Shown: positions 1-8,846 of the stretch, piece after piece
Layout of the letters: every line of letters starts with the position of its first letter
Position numbering within the stretch: the first letter of the stretch is position 1
From: Cyclobacteriaceae bacterium
GTDB taxonomy: Bacteria > Bacteroidota > Bacteroidia > Cytophagales > Cyclobacteriaceae
DNA length: 64,000 nt
Assembly: GCA_016786495.1 (NCBI GenBank)
Contig: JAEUUJ010000047.1
Location: 1 to 64,000 of the forward strand
Reading direction: 5' to 3'
Notes under the pieces: model-generated
Databases searched by the model: none
What the model was told of the DNA's origin: nothing
What the model saw: only the letters and a program-made list of their open reading frames with translations
Translations under genes and position numbers: made by a program

Positions 1-366
1 GCGACTGCAAGTATAATTCCCGCGACTAAACCTCTAAAACCGGTGACTTCCTGCCAACATCCGCGCCTGAACTTCCTGATTCGTAATTCGTAATTTTCAC
101 GACTCGCGACTGCAACGCTAAAACCGGTGACTTCCTGCCAACATCCGCGCCTCAACTTCCTGATTCGTAATTCACAATTCGTAATTCGAAATTCTAAAAT
201 TCTCACGCCTCGCGTCTTCTTACTCACATCTGCGCCCAAACCTCCCGATTCTTCATTCTAAATTCGCGATTCGAAATTGACACATCTCACGCCTTCGTCC
301 TGATAGCTGACCTCCAAACGCCCTGATTCGTAATTCGACATTCGTACTTCGAAATTTGCCCACCGA
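1..366. repeat. Degenerate tandem repeat array, about four units
   Basis: Four successive blocks (about 1-100, 101-206, 207-290, 291-366) each have a GC-richer part followed by an AT-rich tail built from variants of ATTCGTAATTC and ATTCGAAATT. The first two blocks share a 55-base stretch, 35-89 and 119-173, that differs at one position (69 versus 153), giving a period of 84. Blocks three and four keep the order but are diverged and shorter. I found no convincing reading frame in it. It precedes the permease gene at 522 and may be truncated by the window edge. Confidence 0.75.
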
Positions 367-521
367 AGCTCCCGCACGCGTTCCATTACCGGACAATCAC
401 GTCAGCCGCTAATGCCGTTTACCCACACCACCGGCAAATCGTCAAAATGGCTTCATTTGCCGCGCCCGTGCGAAACCTTTTATCGGCCCGCCAGTTAAAC
501 CGGTAAACCGACCCTGCCGAT
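367..521. other. Non-coding leader before the first permease gene
   Basis: Ordinary intergenic sequence between the tandem repeat and the permease gene at 522. It contains no repeat unit and I could not identify a clear TAnnTTTG promoter box. The bases directly before the start codon show no strong Shine-Dalgarno sequence. Confidence 0.4.
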
Positions 522-2927
522 ATGTTCAAGAATTACCTCCGCGTTGCGTACCGCAACTTCACCAAAGAGAGCCTCTATTCCTTCATCAACGTGGTGGGCT
601 TAGCCACCGGCATTGCATGTTCGCTGCTCATCTTCCTGTACGTGTCAGACGAGCTCAGTTACGACCGCTTCCATCCCCAGGCCGAACGAACCTACCGGGT
701 AAACGAATTCTTCGAGGCCGAAGATGGTTCCGGAGAGCGGTCGTCAAGCATCCCGTTCCCGATGGGCGAAGCATTGATGGTCGAATACCCCGGAATGGTG
801 AAAGAAGTAGTCCGGTTCTTCGACTTCCAGGCACCAACACTCACAGTCGCCTACGAGCAGGCCGAGAAACAATTCAACGAACGCAACTTTTACTTTGTCG
901 ACTCCACCTACCATAACGTGTTCGAGCTGCCGCTCGTGAAGGGAAACACCCTCACCGCACTCAACAACCCTAATTCCGTCATCATCAGCGAAAGCATGGC
1001 CCGGAAGTACTTTGGCGATGCCGAGCCCATGGGCAAGATGCTCCGCTTCCAGGGCCAAACCGATTTAATGGTAACCGGTGTCATGAAAGATCCGCGCGCC
1101 AATTCCCATTATCAGGCCGACTTCCTCGCGTCATTCTCAACCTTGCGGCCATTCTTTGGCGGTCAGTTGCCTGAGGGCTGGTATTGGAACCCGTGCTGGA
1201 CGTACCTCGTACTCGATGAGCGCATTCAACCGTCAGACCTCGAAGCTAAGTTTCCGGAATTCTTACAAAAACATCTGCCAGCCTTCATCAAAGACGATGT
1301 ATACCTGAAACTGCAGGCGCTAACCGACATCCACCTCAAGTCACACCTGCAGTTCGAGATGGAAGCCAACAGCAGCGAAGCAAACATCTACCTCTTTTCA
1401 GGCGTAGCCGTGTTCGTACTGCTCATTGCCTGCATCAACTTCATGAACCTGTCAACCGCGCGCTCGCTTAACCGCGCCAAAGAAGTGGGGATGCGAAAAG
1501 TAGTGGGCAGTCAGAAGCATCAGCTCATCACCCAGTTTCTCCTCGAGTCGGTACTGATGAGTATGCTCGCAGTAGTGGTAGCCGTACTCTTCGTGTACCT
1601 GAGCCTGGTGTGGTTTAACAACTTTGCCGGAAAAAATCTCTCACTCAACCTGTCCGATCCGGTCATACTCGGGGGCTTATTGCTGGTAGGCGTGGGCGTG
1701 GGCCTGCTGTCGGGCATCTATCCGGCCATCGTACTCACATCATTCAATCCCGCGAAAGCGCTCAAGGCAAAACGCGAGCAAAGCCGCGGCTTCTCATTCC
1801 GGAAAGTGTTGGTAGTAGTGCAGTTTTCCATCTCCATTGTGCTGATCATCTGTACCGGAGTTGCCATTCGCCAGTTAAACTTCCTGCAGAACGATGACAT
1901 CGGCTTCGGAAAAGATCATGTCGTGATGATACCCGTAATCGGAACACCCATTGCACCGAAGTACAACGCATTTGTCGATGAAGCTTTAACGCATAAAGGA
2001 ATTGAATCCATTACAGCCCTCGAAGAAATTCTGGGTGCAAAATACCAGGGCGGAAATTACCAGTTCGATGGGATGGAAGCCTCGCGGTTGTTCTCGCGGT
2101 TAAACGTACGCCACGACTTTCTAAAAACATTCAACATCCCGTTGCTGGCCGGCAGAGATTATTCGCAAGAGGTACATACCGACGACAGCCTCGCACTCGT
2201 GGTAAACGAAAAACTGGTGAAGTCACTGGGCTGGACAGCCGAAACAGCCATTGGTAAACCGTACACATTGGGCCGCTTCCGCGGACAGATCATTGGCGTT
2301 ACGCGCGATTTCAATTTCTCATCCAAGCACGAAGCCATCGCACCGCTGGTATTGCACCTCAATACCAATCCGGGCGCATTCAATTTGTTCATCAAGTACA
2401 TGGCCGTGAAAATAAGCCCCGATAACACAAGCGAATCCATCGCCACACTCGAAAAGATCTGGAAACAAACCTTGCCCGACCGGCCCTTCGAATATTTTTT
2501 CCTCGACAATGAACTCACAAACCTGTACAAGGCCGAGTCGAACCTGAGTAAAGTGGCCGGAACGTTTTCCGTACTCGCGATTTTGGTTGCCTGTCTGGGC
2601 CTTTTCGGATTAGCATCGTTCAATGCCGAACAGCGCAAGAAAGAAATCGGCATCCGCAAAGTATTGGGCAGCTCCGCAAGCCAGATCATGATGCTCGTGT
2701 TCTCCGATTACAGCAAACTGTTGCTGGCAGCCATACTCATTGCGTGTCCGGTGGCATACCTGGCGATGGATCGGTGGCTCTCCACCTTTGCATACCGCAT
2801 CGATATTCCGCTGTTGATGTTCATTGTAGCGTCAGTGGCAACCGTAGTCATCGCATTGATCACCGTAAGCTACAAATCGCTTTCCGTAGCCCGCACAAAC
2901 CCGGTTGACGCGCTGAAGTACGAATAA
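522..2927 (+). CDS. FtsX/MacB-type ABC transporter permease
   Basis: Inner-membrane permease of the MacB/FtsX superfamily in its duplicated Bacteroidota form (801 residues). The visible layout is one membrane helix near residues 20-42, a MacB periplasmic core domain to about 285, three FtsX helices near 288-400, a helix near 427-450, a second periplasmic domain, and a final FtsX block near 680-783. Family landmarks include a KEVGMRKVVG loop and its second-half counterpart KEIGIRKVLG. Family members act in efflux or lipoprotein/envelope processes driven by a separate ATPase. No ATPase gene is adjacent, so the partner and substrate cannot be named. It is clearly a close paralogue of the protein at 54789-57200. 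It stands alone and is followed by a terminator. Confidence 0.93.
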   Translation: MFKNYLRVAYRNFTKESLYSFINVVGLATGIACSLLIFLYVSDELSYDRFHPQAERTYRVNEFFEAEDGSGERSSSIPFPMGEALMVEYPGMVKEVVRFFDFQAPTLTVAYEQAEKQFNERNFYFVDSTYHNVFELPLVKGNTLTALNNPNSVIISESMARKYFGDAEPMGKMLRFQGQTDLMVTGVMKDPRANSHYQADFLASFSTLRPFFGGQLPEGWYWNPCWTYLVLDERIQPSDLEAKFPEFLQKHLPAFIKDDVYLKLQALTDIHLKSHLQFEMEANSSEANIYLFSGVAVFVLLIACINFMNLSTARSLNRAKEVGMRKVVGSQKHQLITQFLLESVLMSMLAVVVAVLFVYLSLVWFNNFAGKNLSLNLSDPVILGGLLLVGVGVGLLSGIYPAIVLTSFNPAKALKAKREQSRGFSFRKVLVVVQFSISIVLIICTGVAIRQLNFLQNDDIGFGKDHVVMIPVIGTPIAPKYNAFVDEALTHKGIESITALEEILGAKYQGGNYQFDGMEASRLFSRLNVRHDFLKTFNIPLLAGRDYSQEVHTDDSLALVVNEKLVKSLGWTAETAIGKPYTLGRFRGQIIGVTRDFNFSSKHEAIAPLVLHLNTNPGAFNLFIKYMAVKISPDNTSESIATLEKIWKQTLPDRPFEYFFLDNELTNLYKAESNLSKVAGTFSVLAILVACLGLFGLASFNAEQRKKEIGIRKVLGSSASQIMMLVFSDYSKLLLAAILIACPVAYLAMDRWLSTFAYRIDIPLLMFIVASVATVVIALITVSYKSLSVARTNPVDALKYE

Positions 2928-2957
2928 AATAAGTCCGGCATCACCCCCGGACTTATT
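2928..2957. terminator. Bidirectional hairpin terminator
   Basis: A perfect 11-bp inverted repeat, AATAAGTCCGG at 2928-2938 and CCGGACTTATT at 2947-2957, with an 8-base loop. It starts directly after the permease stop codon and lies between convergent genes. The A/T-rich ends give a U-tract in either direction, so it could end both transcripts. Confidence 0.75.
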
Positions 2958-3025
2958 CTAAAGCAACCAAATGTTGTAACGTTCTGTGTATGGATTCGTG
3001 AAAGAGAATTGTTCAGTCAGGATGT

Positions 3026-3478
3026 TTACTGAACCGAGAGAATAGTAAAAGCACGTCCGTTGATTGTGAACTCCGACTGCGCGTTTAATCCCATCATCTT
3101 TTGCGCAACAGGCGATGCAGGCGAGATCAGAAAGAAAGTAGTGTCATTTATCGTTGTTTCACCTGCGTGGATGGAGATGAAGAAGTTTCCACGCGAAGTG
3201 AACACCACACTTCCCGGTTTAATGGGGGTAGCAGGTAACGTAATCACGATGCGCTGGAGGTCCGCTTTCGCGCGATTCAATTCAGCCAGTTGAAATTGCA
3301 GCTTCTCGATTTCGAGGTGCGCCATCGCGCGGCCGGTTTCATACTTGTCACCCGAAGAACTTTTGGTTTCCTCGTTAGCCGACTGCTGAATACTGCGCAG
3401 GGAAGCAGTCAGCTCCGCGATGCGTTCATCTACATACCGTTCACACGCCTGGTAGAGCTGTTGTTTCAGATCCGCCAT
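3026..3478 (-). CDS. GreA/GreB-like C-terminal domain protein
   Basis: Protein of 150 residues with an N-terminal coiled coil (about 1-72, ending in a LEIEKLQFQLAELNRAK segment) and a C-terminal beta domain resembling the GreA/GreB transcript-cleavage factor C-terminus, including ISPASPVAQKMMG, the usual SPxSPxGxALxG motif in altered form. Homologues in Bacteroidota are often labelled transcription elongation factor or, probably wrongly, 3-oxoacyl-ACP synthase. The N-terminal coiled coil is shorter than in GreA, and I do not see the acidic tip pair clearly, so cleavage activity is uncertain. It is the last gene of a leftward cluster and is separated from the DUF1684 gene by 5 bases. Confidence 0.75.
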   Translation of the reverse strand: MADLKQQLYQACERYVDERIAELTASLRSIQQSANEETKSSSGDKYETGRAMAHLEIEKLQFQLAELNRAKADLQRIVITLPATPIKPGSVVFTSRGNFFISIHAGETTINDTTFFLISPASPVAQKMMGLNAQSEFTINGRAFTILSVQ

Positions 3479-3483
3479 CCGCG

Positions 3484-4104
3484 TTAGTGTTTTCCGGCAA
3501 AGGCAACACCGGCCTTTACTTCAAGTGGGATGTGATTTTTTTCCGGTACGATGGGGCAGGAGTAGTTATTGCTGTACGCACACAGGGGATTATACGCCTG
3601 GTTGAAATCGATCACCAGCATATTTCCGGTTTGAGGAATCCGCAGGTCGATATACCGCCCGGCCGAATACGAAGTATGTCCGTTGGTAAGATCCGTGAAC
3701 GGAAAGAAGAGGTAATCGGCATACTCGTCCATTCCCAAAAGCTGTTCCGATTGGTAGATCGGTAAACTCAGGCGTTGATCTTGCAGCGTAAACGTTACAA
3801 TGCCGTACTGCCGGAAGTTTCGCGGGCGGTTGTTCGAAGTCATCATCTTGAAGTAAGGCTCTTTGTCCGTAACCTCCAGCGAAGCCTCAACCCGGTAGCT
3901 TAAATCGACCGGGAAAAACGTGTGCCCGGTAAAACCCGCAATGCTTTTCTTATCCAGCGGACTTGTTTTGGGATCCTTATATTCTGCATTCAGGTGCCTT
4001 TGAAACGTTGCGATCGCGTAGCTGCCAACCGTATCGGTTTGTGCAAAACAGAACAGCGTACACAACAAAAAAAGGCCCGTTAAAACCAGATTCTTATAAC
4101 ACAT
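3484..4104 (-). CDS. DUF1684 family secreted protein
   Basis: About 206 residues from the chosen start. Beginning at the ATG at 4104 gives a clean signal peptide (positive start, hydrophobic core LVLTGLFLLCTLF, cleavage after FAQ). Upstream in-frame ATGs at 4134 and 4131 would overlap the end of the DUF4249 gene and spoil the signal. The mature part resembles DUF1684 proteins: a beta-rich body with GRYIDLRIP, then DFNQAYNPLCAYS and a terminal CPIVPEKNHIPLEVKAG, which are conserved in that family. The biochemical function of DUF1684 is unknown to me. The position directly after the TonB receptor/DUF4249 pair suggests an envelope role (inference). Confidence 0.8.
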   Translation of the reverse strand: MCYKNLVLTGLFLLCTLFCFAQTDTVGSYAIATFQRHLNAEYKDPKTSPLDKKSIAGFTGHTFFPVDLSYRVEASLEVTDKEPYFKMMTSNNRPRNFRQYGIVTFTLQDQRLSLPIYQSEQLLGMDEYADYLFFPFTDLTNGHTSYSAGRYIDLRIPQTGNMLVIDFNQAYNPLCAYSNNYSCPIVPEKNHIPLEVKAGVAFAGKH

Positions 4105-4117
4105 CAGGCAGGTTTTT

Positions 4118-5290
4118 TTACTCAACGTCATCATTATCCTCTGCAACCCAAAAGTCAGGCTTCGGTTCGGAGCCGTAAACGATGCGGCAGTCCGCGCAAC
4201 TTTTCGCCACAATCGTAAATCCAATCAGTTGCGGGGCATCGTCAATAAAAGGTCCATAGATTGCATCAACCGGCAATGCTTGTTCGAGATAAATCGGAAG
4301 CTGTGGGTCGCCAAGCAAGACTTCCAGCACATCGACCGAGCAGGGTGTGGTGTAATCAAAGTCAGATACCTGTGAATGCTTGATGAAGACCTGCTTTTTC
4401 TGACTTGTATACGAAGCTATAAAACCCACCACGAGTTGGTCGGACGTAATGCACTGAATGTTGCTGAGAAGTTGAGAGGGCTGTGAATCGAAGAATCCCC
4501 CGAGGTCGCTGCTGTTGCGCTCCATCACCTGCAGAAATTCAAATTCATCGCGCTGAAGCGCCCGTTGCGTAACGGTAATGCTGTACCGCCACCCGAGCCG
4601 CGAGTCAGATACCGGAAACGAGGTTAACGGGAACTTACTAATTGCATCGGTAACCAGCGCGGCTGACGAAGCCATCAGAATATCCCGGTTTTGTCTTCGC
4701 GGCCAGCACACCGACATCGCTTTTACTTCGTCTCCTGTGCGAATCCGCGGCATCCCGTTTTCATATGCCCAACTGCTCCGGTACGCTGAACGAGTTTCCC
4801 AAATCTCTTCGTATTCCCATTTGTAGTAGAAGGTTTCATTCTGCGGATCACGCGTACTTACGGTAATGCTGATCTCATCATCCTGCGAGCGGGTCCATGC
4901 AACTTCATCGATCAGCGGAGTTACGCGCGGTTCCGTGAAGTCAGACAGATAGGTTTCATCGCCTGCTTCAATGCGAAGCCGGTATTCGTGATCGAGGTCG
5001 AGGTTCAATTCAGCAGATTCATACACTCCGTTTCCGCGATGTTGCAGTGCGTAGGTGCCGTCAGCATCATCTTCGATAACCACAATGCCGGCCGTTTCCG
5101 GATTCAGCTTACTGATTGCGTTCAGGGGTGTAACGCGCGAAAGTTTGATACGGGTAATTCCCGGTCCAACATTAATGAAGCCTTCTACAACCAGAATGCT
5201 CCCGGGTTGATAGGCCTGCTCTGCCTCAAACTTTTCGCGGCAGGTGCTGAGCAGCACAAGAATTGCTACGAATAAGAGTGTCTGTTTCAT
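4118..5290 (-). CDS. DUF4249 family outer-membrane lipoprotein
   Basis: Protein of 390 residues starting with a lipoprotein signal (MKQTLLFVAILVLLSTC; the residue before Cys17 is Thr, slightly off the usual lipobox). The rest matches DUF4249: an early SILVVEGFINVGPGITRIKLSR segment typical of these proteins, a beta-sandwich region, and a cysteine pair near the C-terminus (CADC). In Cytophagales DUF4249 genes nearly always lie beside a TonB-dependent receptor with a carboxypeptidase-regulatory domain, as here, with 74 bases between them. By analogy with SusC/SusD it is probably the surface partner of that receptor (inference). The ligand is unknown. Confidence 0.88.
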   Translation of the reverse strand: MKQTLLFVAILVLLSTCREKFEAEQAYQPGSILVVEGFINVGPGITRIKLSRVTPLNAISKLNPETAGIVVIEDDADGTYALQHRGNGVYESAELNLDLDHEYRLRIEAGDETYLSDFTEPRVTPLIDEVAWTRSQDDEISITVSTRDPQNETFYYKWEYEEIWETRSAYRSSWAYENGMPRIRTGDEVKAMSVCWPRRQNRDILMASSAALVTDAISKFPLTSFPVSDSRLGWRYSITVTQRALQRDEFEFLQVMERNSSDLGGFFDSQPSQLLSNIQCITSDQLVVGFIASYTSQKKQVFIKHSQVSDFDYTTPCSVDVLEVLLGDPQLPIYLEQALPVDAIYGPFIDDAPQLIGFTIVAKSCADCRIVYGSEPKPDFWVAEDNDDVE

Positions 5291-5364
5291 CGTGGATCCT
5301 AAGCCGTATTATCCTTTAACACACAGTAACAAAGAAACCCTTCACAAGGTTTATTGCCATCGTA

Positions 5365-8151
5365 CTAGAATTTAAAGTTGAAATTGACATACGGAATAAC
5401 CGTTCCCAGAATCGAGAGCTTATATCCGTTAATAACCCTGTTTTCGCTCGTGTAGTATACTGAATACGGGTTCTTCCGGCCCGTCAGGTTATACAAACCG
5501 AACGTCCACGAGGTGTGAATCCATTGCTTGACTTTGTGGTTACCCTCGATGTTCGCAGCGAAGTCCATCCGGAAGTAATCCGGAATCCGGTATCCGTTGC
5601 GATCGGAGTACAGTGTCTTGGGCGCACCTCCGTAATAAAACACACCAATGGGTATCGTTACCGGCCGGCCGGTGCTGTACGAAGTATTTAAGGAGAAACT
5701 CAGCCTGCGGGTGATCTTCTGATTCAGGGTCAGATTGAAATCGTGCGGCTTGTCGTAACTGGCGGGATAATACTCGCCCCGGTTAATGGATTCTCCGGCA
5801 ATCGGATCATCTACCTTCAGCAGGATGCGCGAATACGTATAGCTGATCCAGCCGTTCAACTTCCCGGAAGGTTTCTTGATCATGAACTCCGCACCGTACG
5901 CATTACCTTTTGTGGTCATCACTTCGGTTTCCACATGTTTGTTCATAATCAACACCGCACCGCTCTTGTAGTCGAGGTAGTTGTTGATATCCTTTTTATA
6001 AACTTCAACCGATGCTTCCAGTGTCTTGAGCACCTTTCCGTAAAGACCCAGTGAATATTGCTGACTGAATTGCGGCTTGATGTTCGGGTCGCTTAACTTC
6101 CAGGTGTCGGTGGGAGAGATGGCTACTGTATTGGAAAGCATGTGAATGTATTGACGAAGCGTGTTATAGCTTGCTTTGATTGAAAAGTCATCGGTAATGG
6201 AATACCGGGCCGACAACCGCACTTCCGGACCGGAATACGTTTTGATTAATTCGTTCTTACCATAATCAACGGTGCCCGTAATGGTTTCTTCCGTGCGCGG
6301 CACACCGGGCGCATATTGATTCACAGTCCGGGCACCCAGGTAGTTAAACAGTGAATAACGAATACCACCGTTTACCGACAGCTTCGGAGTGATCTCGAAT
6401 TGATCTTCAATAAAGATTGCGCTCTCAAGGCCGTGCTCCGGCTCTACACGATCCGGCCGGATAACCGACTCGTTGCTCAGCGGTAAATAGGTTCCGGGAT
6501 TAATGGAATAGTAAATCGAACTCACGCCAAATTGTAACGTATGCGCAGGATGGAGTTCATACGTGAAGTTTGCTTTCACATTCGTTTGATTAATCGCAAA
6601 CTTAAGTTCGTAGGCATACTGCGGATCGGAAACACTTTTGTTTCCATACTCGTAATGGTCGAACGCTGCAATAAATTCTCCGTACAGCTTATCGGTGAAC
6701 TCGTTCGTCCACGAAGCGGAAATATTCCGGTTGGCGTATGAATAGGTAGTATCCGTGTTCAGGTTCGATTCATCGTTGCTCATGTATCCATTCACCTGAA
6801 TAATACTCTTCTCGTTTAGTTTAGCCGTGAGCGTTGCGTTGGCATCGAAGAATGAAGCTTTGCTGTTTTTGAATCCCGAACGTTCCGGAACCAAACCAAA
6901 CACCCAGTTAGAGTACGTGGTACGCGCACCAGCTAAAAACGAAATCTTGTCTTTCCATATCGGACCTTCCAGGTTCAAGCGGCTTGTTAATACTCCGATG
7001 CCGGCCGAACCTTTTATCTTCTTCATGTCGCCCTGACGTCCGTCAACCTTTAATACAGACGACAGTCTGCCGCCATAGCTGGAGGGAATTGCACTCTTGA
7101 ACAATTCAACACTCTTGATCGACTCCGAGTTAAACGAAGAGAAGAATCCAAAAAAGTGAAATGGATTATAAATGGTCGAATTGTTAAACAAGATCAGGTT
7201 TTGATCCGTGGCGCCACCGCGTACGTTAAAGCCTGAACTCGCTTCACCAACTGTTTTCACACCGGGCACCGTAAGCATGGCTTTGAGAACATCGGCCTCA
7301 CCAAACGAAGAAGGAATGTACTTGATGGTTTGAATGTCGAGTTTCTCAACACCCATTTGCAAACCTTTCACATGCGATTCACGGTCAGACGTAACCACCA
7401 CTTCTTTCAGGTTCGCACTTTCCGAAACCATTTCAATATCCAGTCTGCCATCAGCCTGCACCACTACGGTGCGCTGTGTTGTTTTCATGCCGATGCTTCG
7501 GATGGTGATCAGATGCCGCCCTGCAGGCAGTTCCAGTTTATACTTTCCACTTTCATCGGTTGCTGCACCCACAGCTGAGTTTTGCACGGTAAGGGCCGCA
7601 CCAATGATGGGTTCTCCGGTGCTGATGGATTTGATGGTACCGCTTACCACCGCCCGCTGTTTGCCGGAAGGTCTCGCACCGATGGTGAAAACCCTGCGTT
7701 CATTAAGTGCAGCAATGCGACTGTTTTCTTCATCATCCGAAATGTTCTCGCGGTTCGAAGTGTTATTCGGACTATCAATCATGTCCGACAACAGTTGCGT
7801 GGTAATAACAACATCCCGCGTCAGGAAAACATTTTGCTCGGGATCAATCGCATAGTGATAAGACGTGTTCTTAAAGGCTTCATCGAGAATGTAACTCAGG
7901 GGCTTTCGTTCAGCCGTTACCGTGAACAAAGCGTTCTCGAAATCAGATTCGCGAAAGTATAACCGATAGTTGGATTGCGACTCAATTGCCTGAACCAGAT
8001 CTTTTAACGGGGCCTGATTAACATTCACCGTTAGCAATGTTTGCTGCTGACCCAGAATGGGGGAGAAGCAACCGACCGTCATCACAAGTACTGCCGTTAG
8101 AAAAAAAAGTCTGACCGGAAGTGCGCCATTTAAGGGGAGAAGCTTCTTCAA
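5365..8151 (-). CDS. TonB-dependent receptor with STN and carboxypeptidase-regulatory domains
   Basis: Outer-membrane active transporter of about 928 residues. After a signal peptide come an STN domain (about 40-115), a CarboxypepD_reg-like beta-sandwich (about 167-240, starting VVSGTIKSISTGEPIIGAAL), a plug domain (about 260-367, with GFNVRGGATDQNLILFNN), and a 22-strand barrel ending in a terminal Phe, as required for BAM insertion. The open frame extends to a TTG at 8211, but that codon lies inside a TATATTTG promoter box. A TTG at 8151, giving MKKLLPLNGALP and a usable signal peptide, is my preferred start; no in-frame ATG fits. STN plus plug often goes with sigma/anti-sigma signalling, but no such genes are adjacent. 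It forms a unit with the DUF4249 gene downstream. Confidence 0.92.
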   Translation of the reverse strand: MKKLLPLNGALPVRLFFLTAVLVMTVGCFSPILGQQQTLLTVNVNQAPLKDLVQAIESQSNYRLYFRESDFENALFTVTAERKPLSYILDEAFKNTSYHYAIDPEQNVFLTRDVVITTQLLSDMIDSPNNTSNRENISDDEENSRIAALNERRVFTIGARPSGKQRAVVSGTIKSISTGEPIIGAALTVQNSAVGAATDESGKYKLELPAGRHLITIRSIGMKTTQRTVVVQADGRLDIEMVSESANLKEVVVTSDRESHVKGLQMGVEKLDIQTIKYIPSSFGEADVLKAMLTVPGVKTVGEASSGFNVRGGATDQNLILFNNSTIYNPFHFFGFFSSFNSESIKSVELFKSAIPSSYGGRLSSVLKVDGRQGDMKKIKGSAGIGVLTSRLNLEGPIWKDKISFLAGARTTYSNWVFGLVPERSGFKNSKASFFDANATLTAKLNEKSIIQVNGYMSNDESNLNTDTTYSYANRNISASWTNEFTDKLYGEFIAAFDHYEYGNKSVSDPQYAYELKFAINQTNVKANFTYELHPAHTLQFGVSSIYYSINPGTYLPLSNESVIRPDRVEPEHGLESAIFIEDQFEITPKLSVNGGIRYSLFNYLGARTVNQYAPGVPRTEETITGTVDYGKNELIKTYSGPEVRLSARYSITDDFSIKASYNTLRQYIHMLSNTVAISPTDTWKLSDPNIKPQFSQQYSLGLYGKVLKTLEASVEVYKKDINNYLDYKSGAVLIMNKHVETEVMTTKGNAYGAEFMIKKPSGKLNGWISYTYSRILLKVDDPIAGESINRGEYYPASYDKPHDFNLTLNQKITRRLSFSLNTSYSTGRPVTIPIGVFYYGGAPKTLYSDRNGYRIPDYFRMDFAANIEGNHKVKQWIHTSWTFGLYNLTGRKNPYSVYYTSENRVINGYKLSILGTVIPYVNFNFKF

Positions 8152-8208
8152 GCGGGATAGTTTGTTTAGGTTTCGTCTACTGCACAAATGGCCAAGCGCC
8201 ACATCAGA

Positions 8209-8216
8209 CAAATATA
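8209..8216 (-). promoter_or_regulatory. Putative Bacteroidota -7 box for the TonB receptor operon
   Basis: On the minus strand this reads TATATTTG, a perfect match to the Bacteroidota -7 consensus TAnnTTTG. It lies just upstream of the receptor gene, which points to a translation start downstream of 8209. A well-spaced -33 TTG is not evident, so confidence is moderate. Confidence 0.4.
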
Positions 8217-8254
8217 ATCGCTATCAACAACACGCCATAGCCATTCATACGGAA

Positions 8255-8728
8255 ATGAAGCCACTTAATCCCGTCCTGAAACCACTGTTTCTGACAGCAC
8301 TGCTCGCCGGCACACTCGATGGCCTTGCAGCGGTGATAATGTACTGTGCCAAAACCGGCAAAGACCCCATGAACGTGTTTCGCTATATCGCAAGCGGAGT
8401 GTTTGGCAGCGATGCGTTTGCGGGCGGTACAACGATGGCCATCTGGGGAATCGTGTTTCACTTCATCATCGCCCTGGGCTGGACCGTCTTGTTTTTTGTG
8501 TTCGCGTTACGGGTATCCATGCTCACGAAGCATTGGCCTTTATCGGGAGTTGTGTACGGAGTGGTTGTTTGGCTTGCGATGAGTCAGATCGTGGTGCCGT
8601 TAAGCCGGGTGCCGGCAGGCACGGGTTCTGCAGACTGGTCGGGAATGATCCGGGCGGCACTCATCCTGATTGTGTGTGTTGGCTTACCCATCGCGTATGG
8701 ATGTGCGCGGGCGCTGCGCTCACGCTAA
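8255..8728 (+). CDS. Small integral membrane protein, unknown function
   Basis: Protein of 157 residues from the ATG at 8255; the open frame extends upstream to 8057 but would run across the receptor signal region. Four hydrophobic helices are visible (about 9-30, 60-85, 98-115, 130-150), with conserved-looking pieces GTLDGLAAVIMY, RYIASGVFG and FAGGTTMAIWG near the start. It resembles a family of uncharacterised four-helix membrane proteins seen in Bacteroidota, distantly reminiscent of YagU/DUF1440. It is divergent from the TonB receptor gene. I cannot assign a role. Confidence 0.72.
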   Translation: MKPLNPVLKPLFLTALLAGTLDGLAAVIMYCAKTGKDPMNVFRYIASGVFGSDAFAGGTTMAIWGIVFHFIIALGWTVLFFVFALRVSMLTKHWPLSGVVYGVVVWLAMSQIVVPLSRVPAGTGSADWSGMIRAALILIVCVGLPIAYGCARALRSR

Positions 8729-8846
8729 GGCGATGTGTTATAATCTTTTGATAATCAGCATTTCATCCGTAAAGTTTTGATTTATTGAATGATAGTGATA
8801 TGTTGACAGTTTATTGCTCCATAACGTTACTTGAGGGAGAGCTTTT

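Noticed and set aside
1-366. CRISPR array or integron attC sites
   Set aside because: Repeat units are long, unequal in length and degenerate, without constant repeats separated by unique spacers and without cas or integrase genes.
2159-2689. 176-residue minus-strand frame inside the first permease
   Set aside because: Antisense shadow of conserved permease sequence, with no independent features.
7334-7855. 173-residue reading frame opposite the TonB receptor
   Set aside because: Shadow of the receptor gene; Ser/Thr-rich composition typical of an antisense frame.
8057-8254. N-terminal extension of the membrane protein at 8255
   Set aside because: The extra 66 residues are basic, antisense to the receptor signal region and lie upstream of the natural hydrophobic start.
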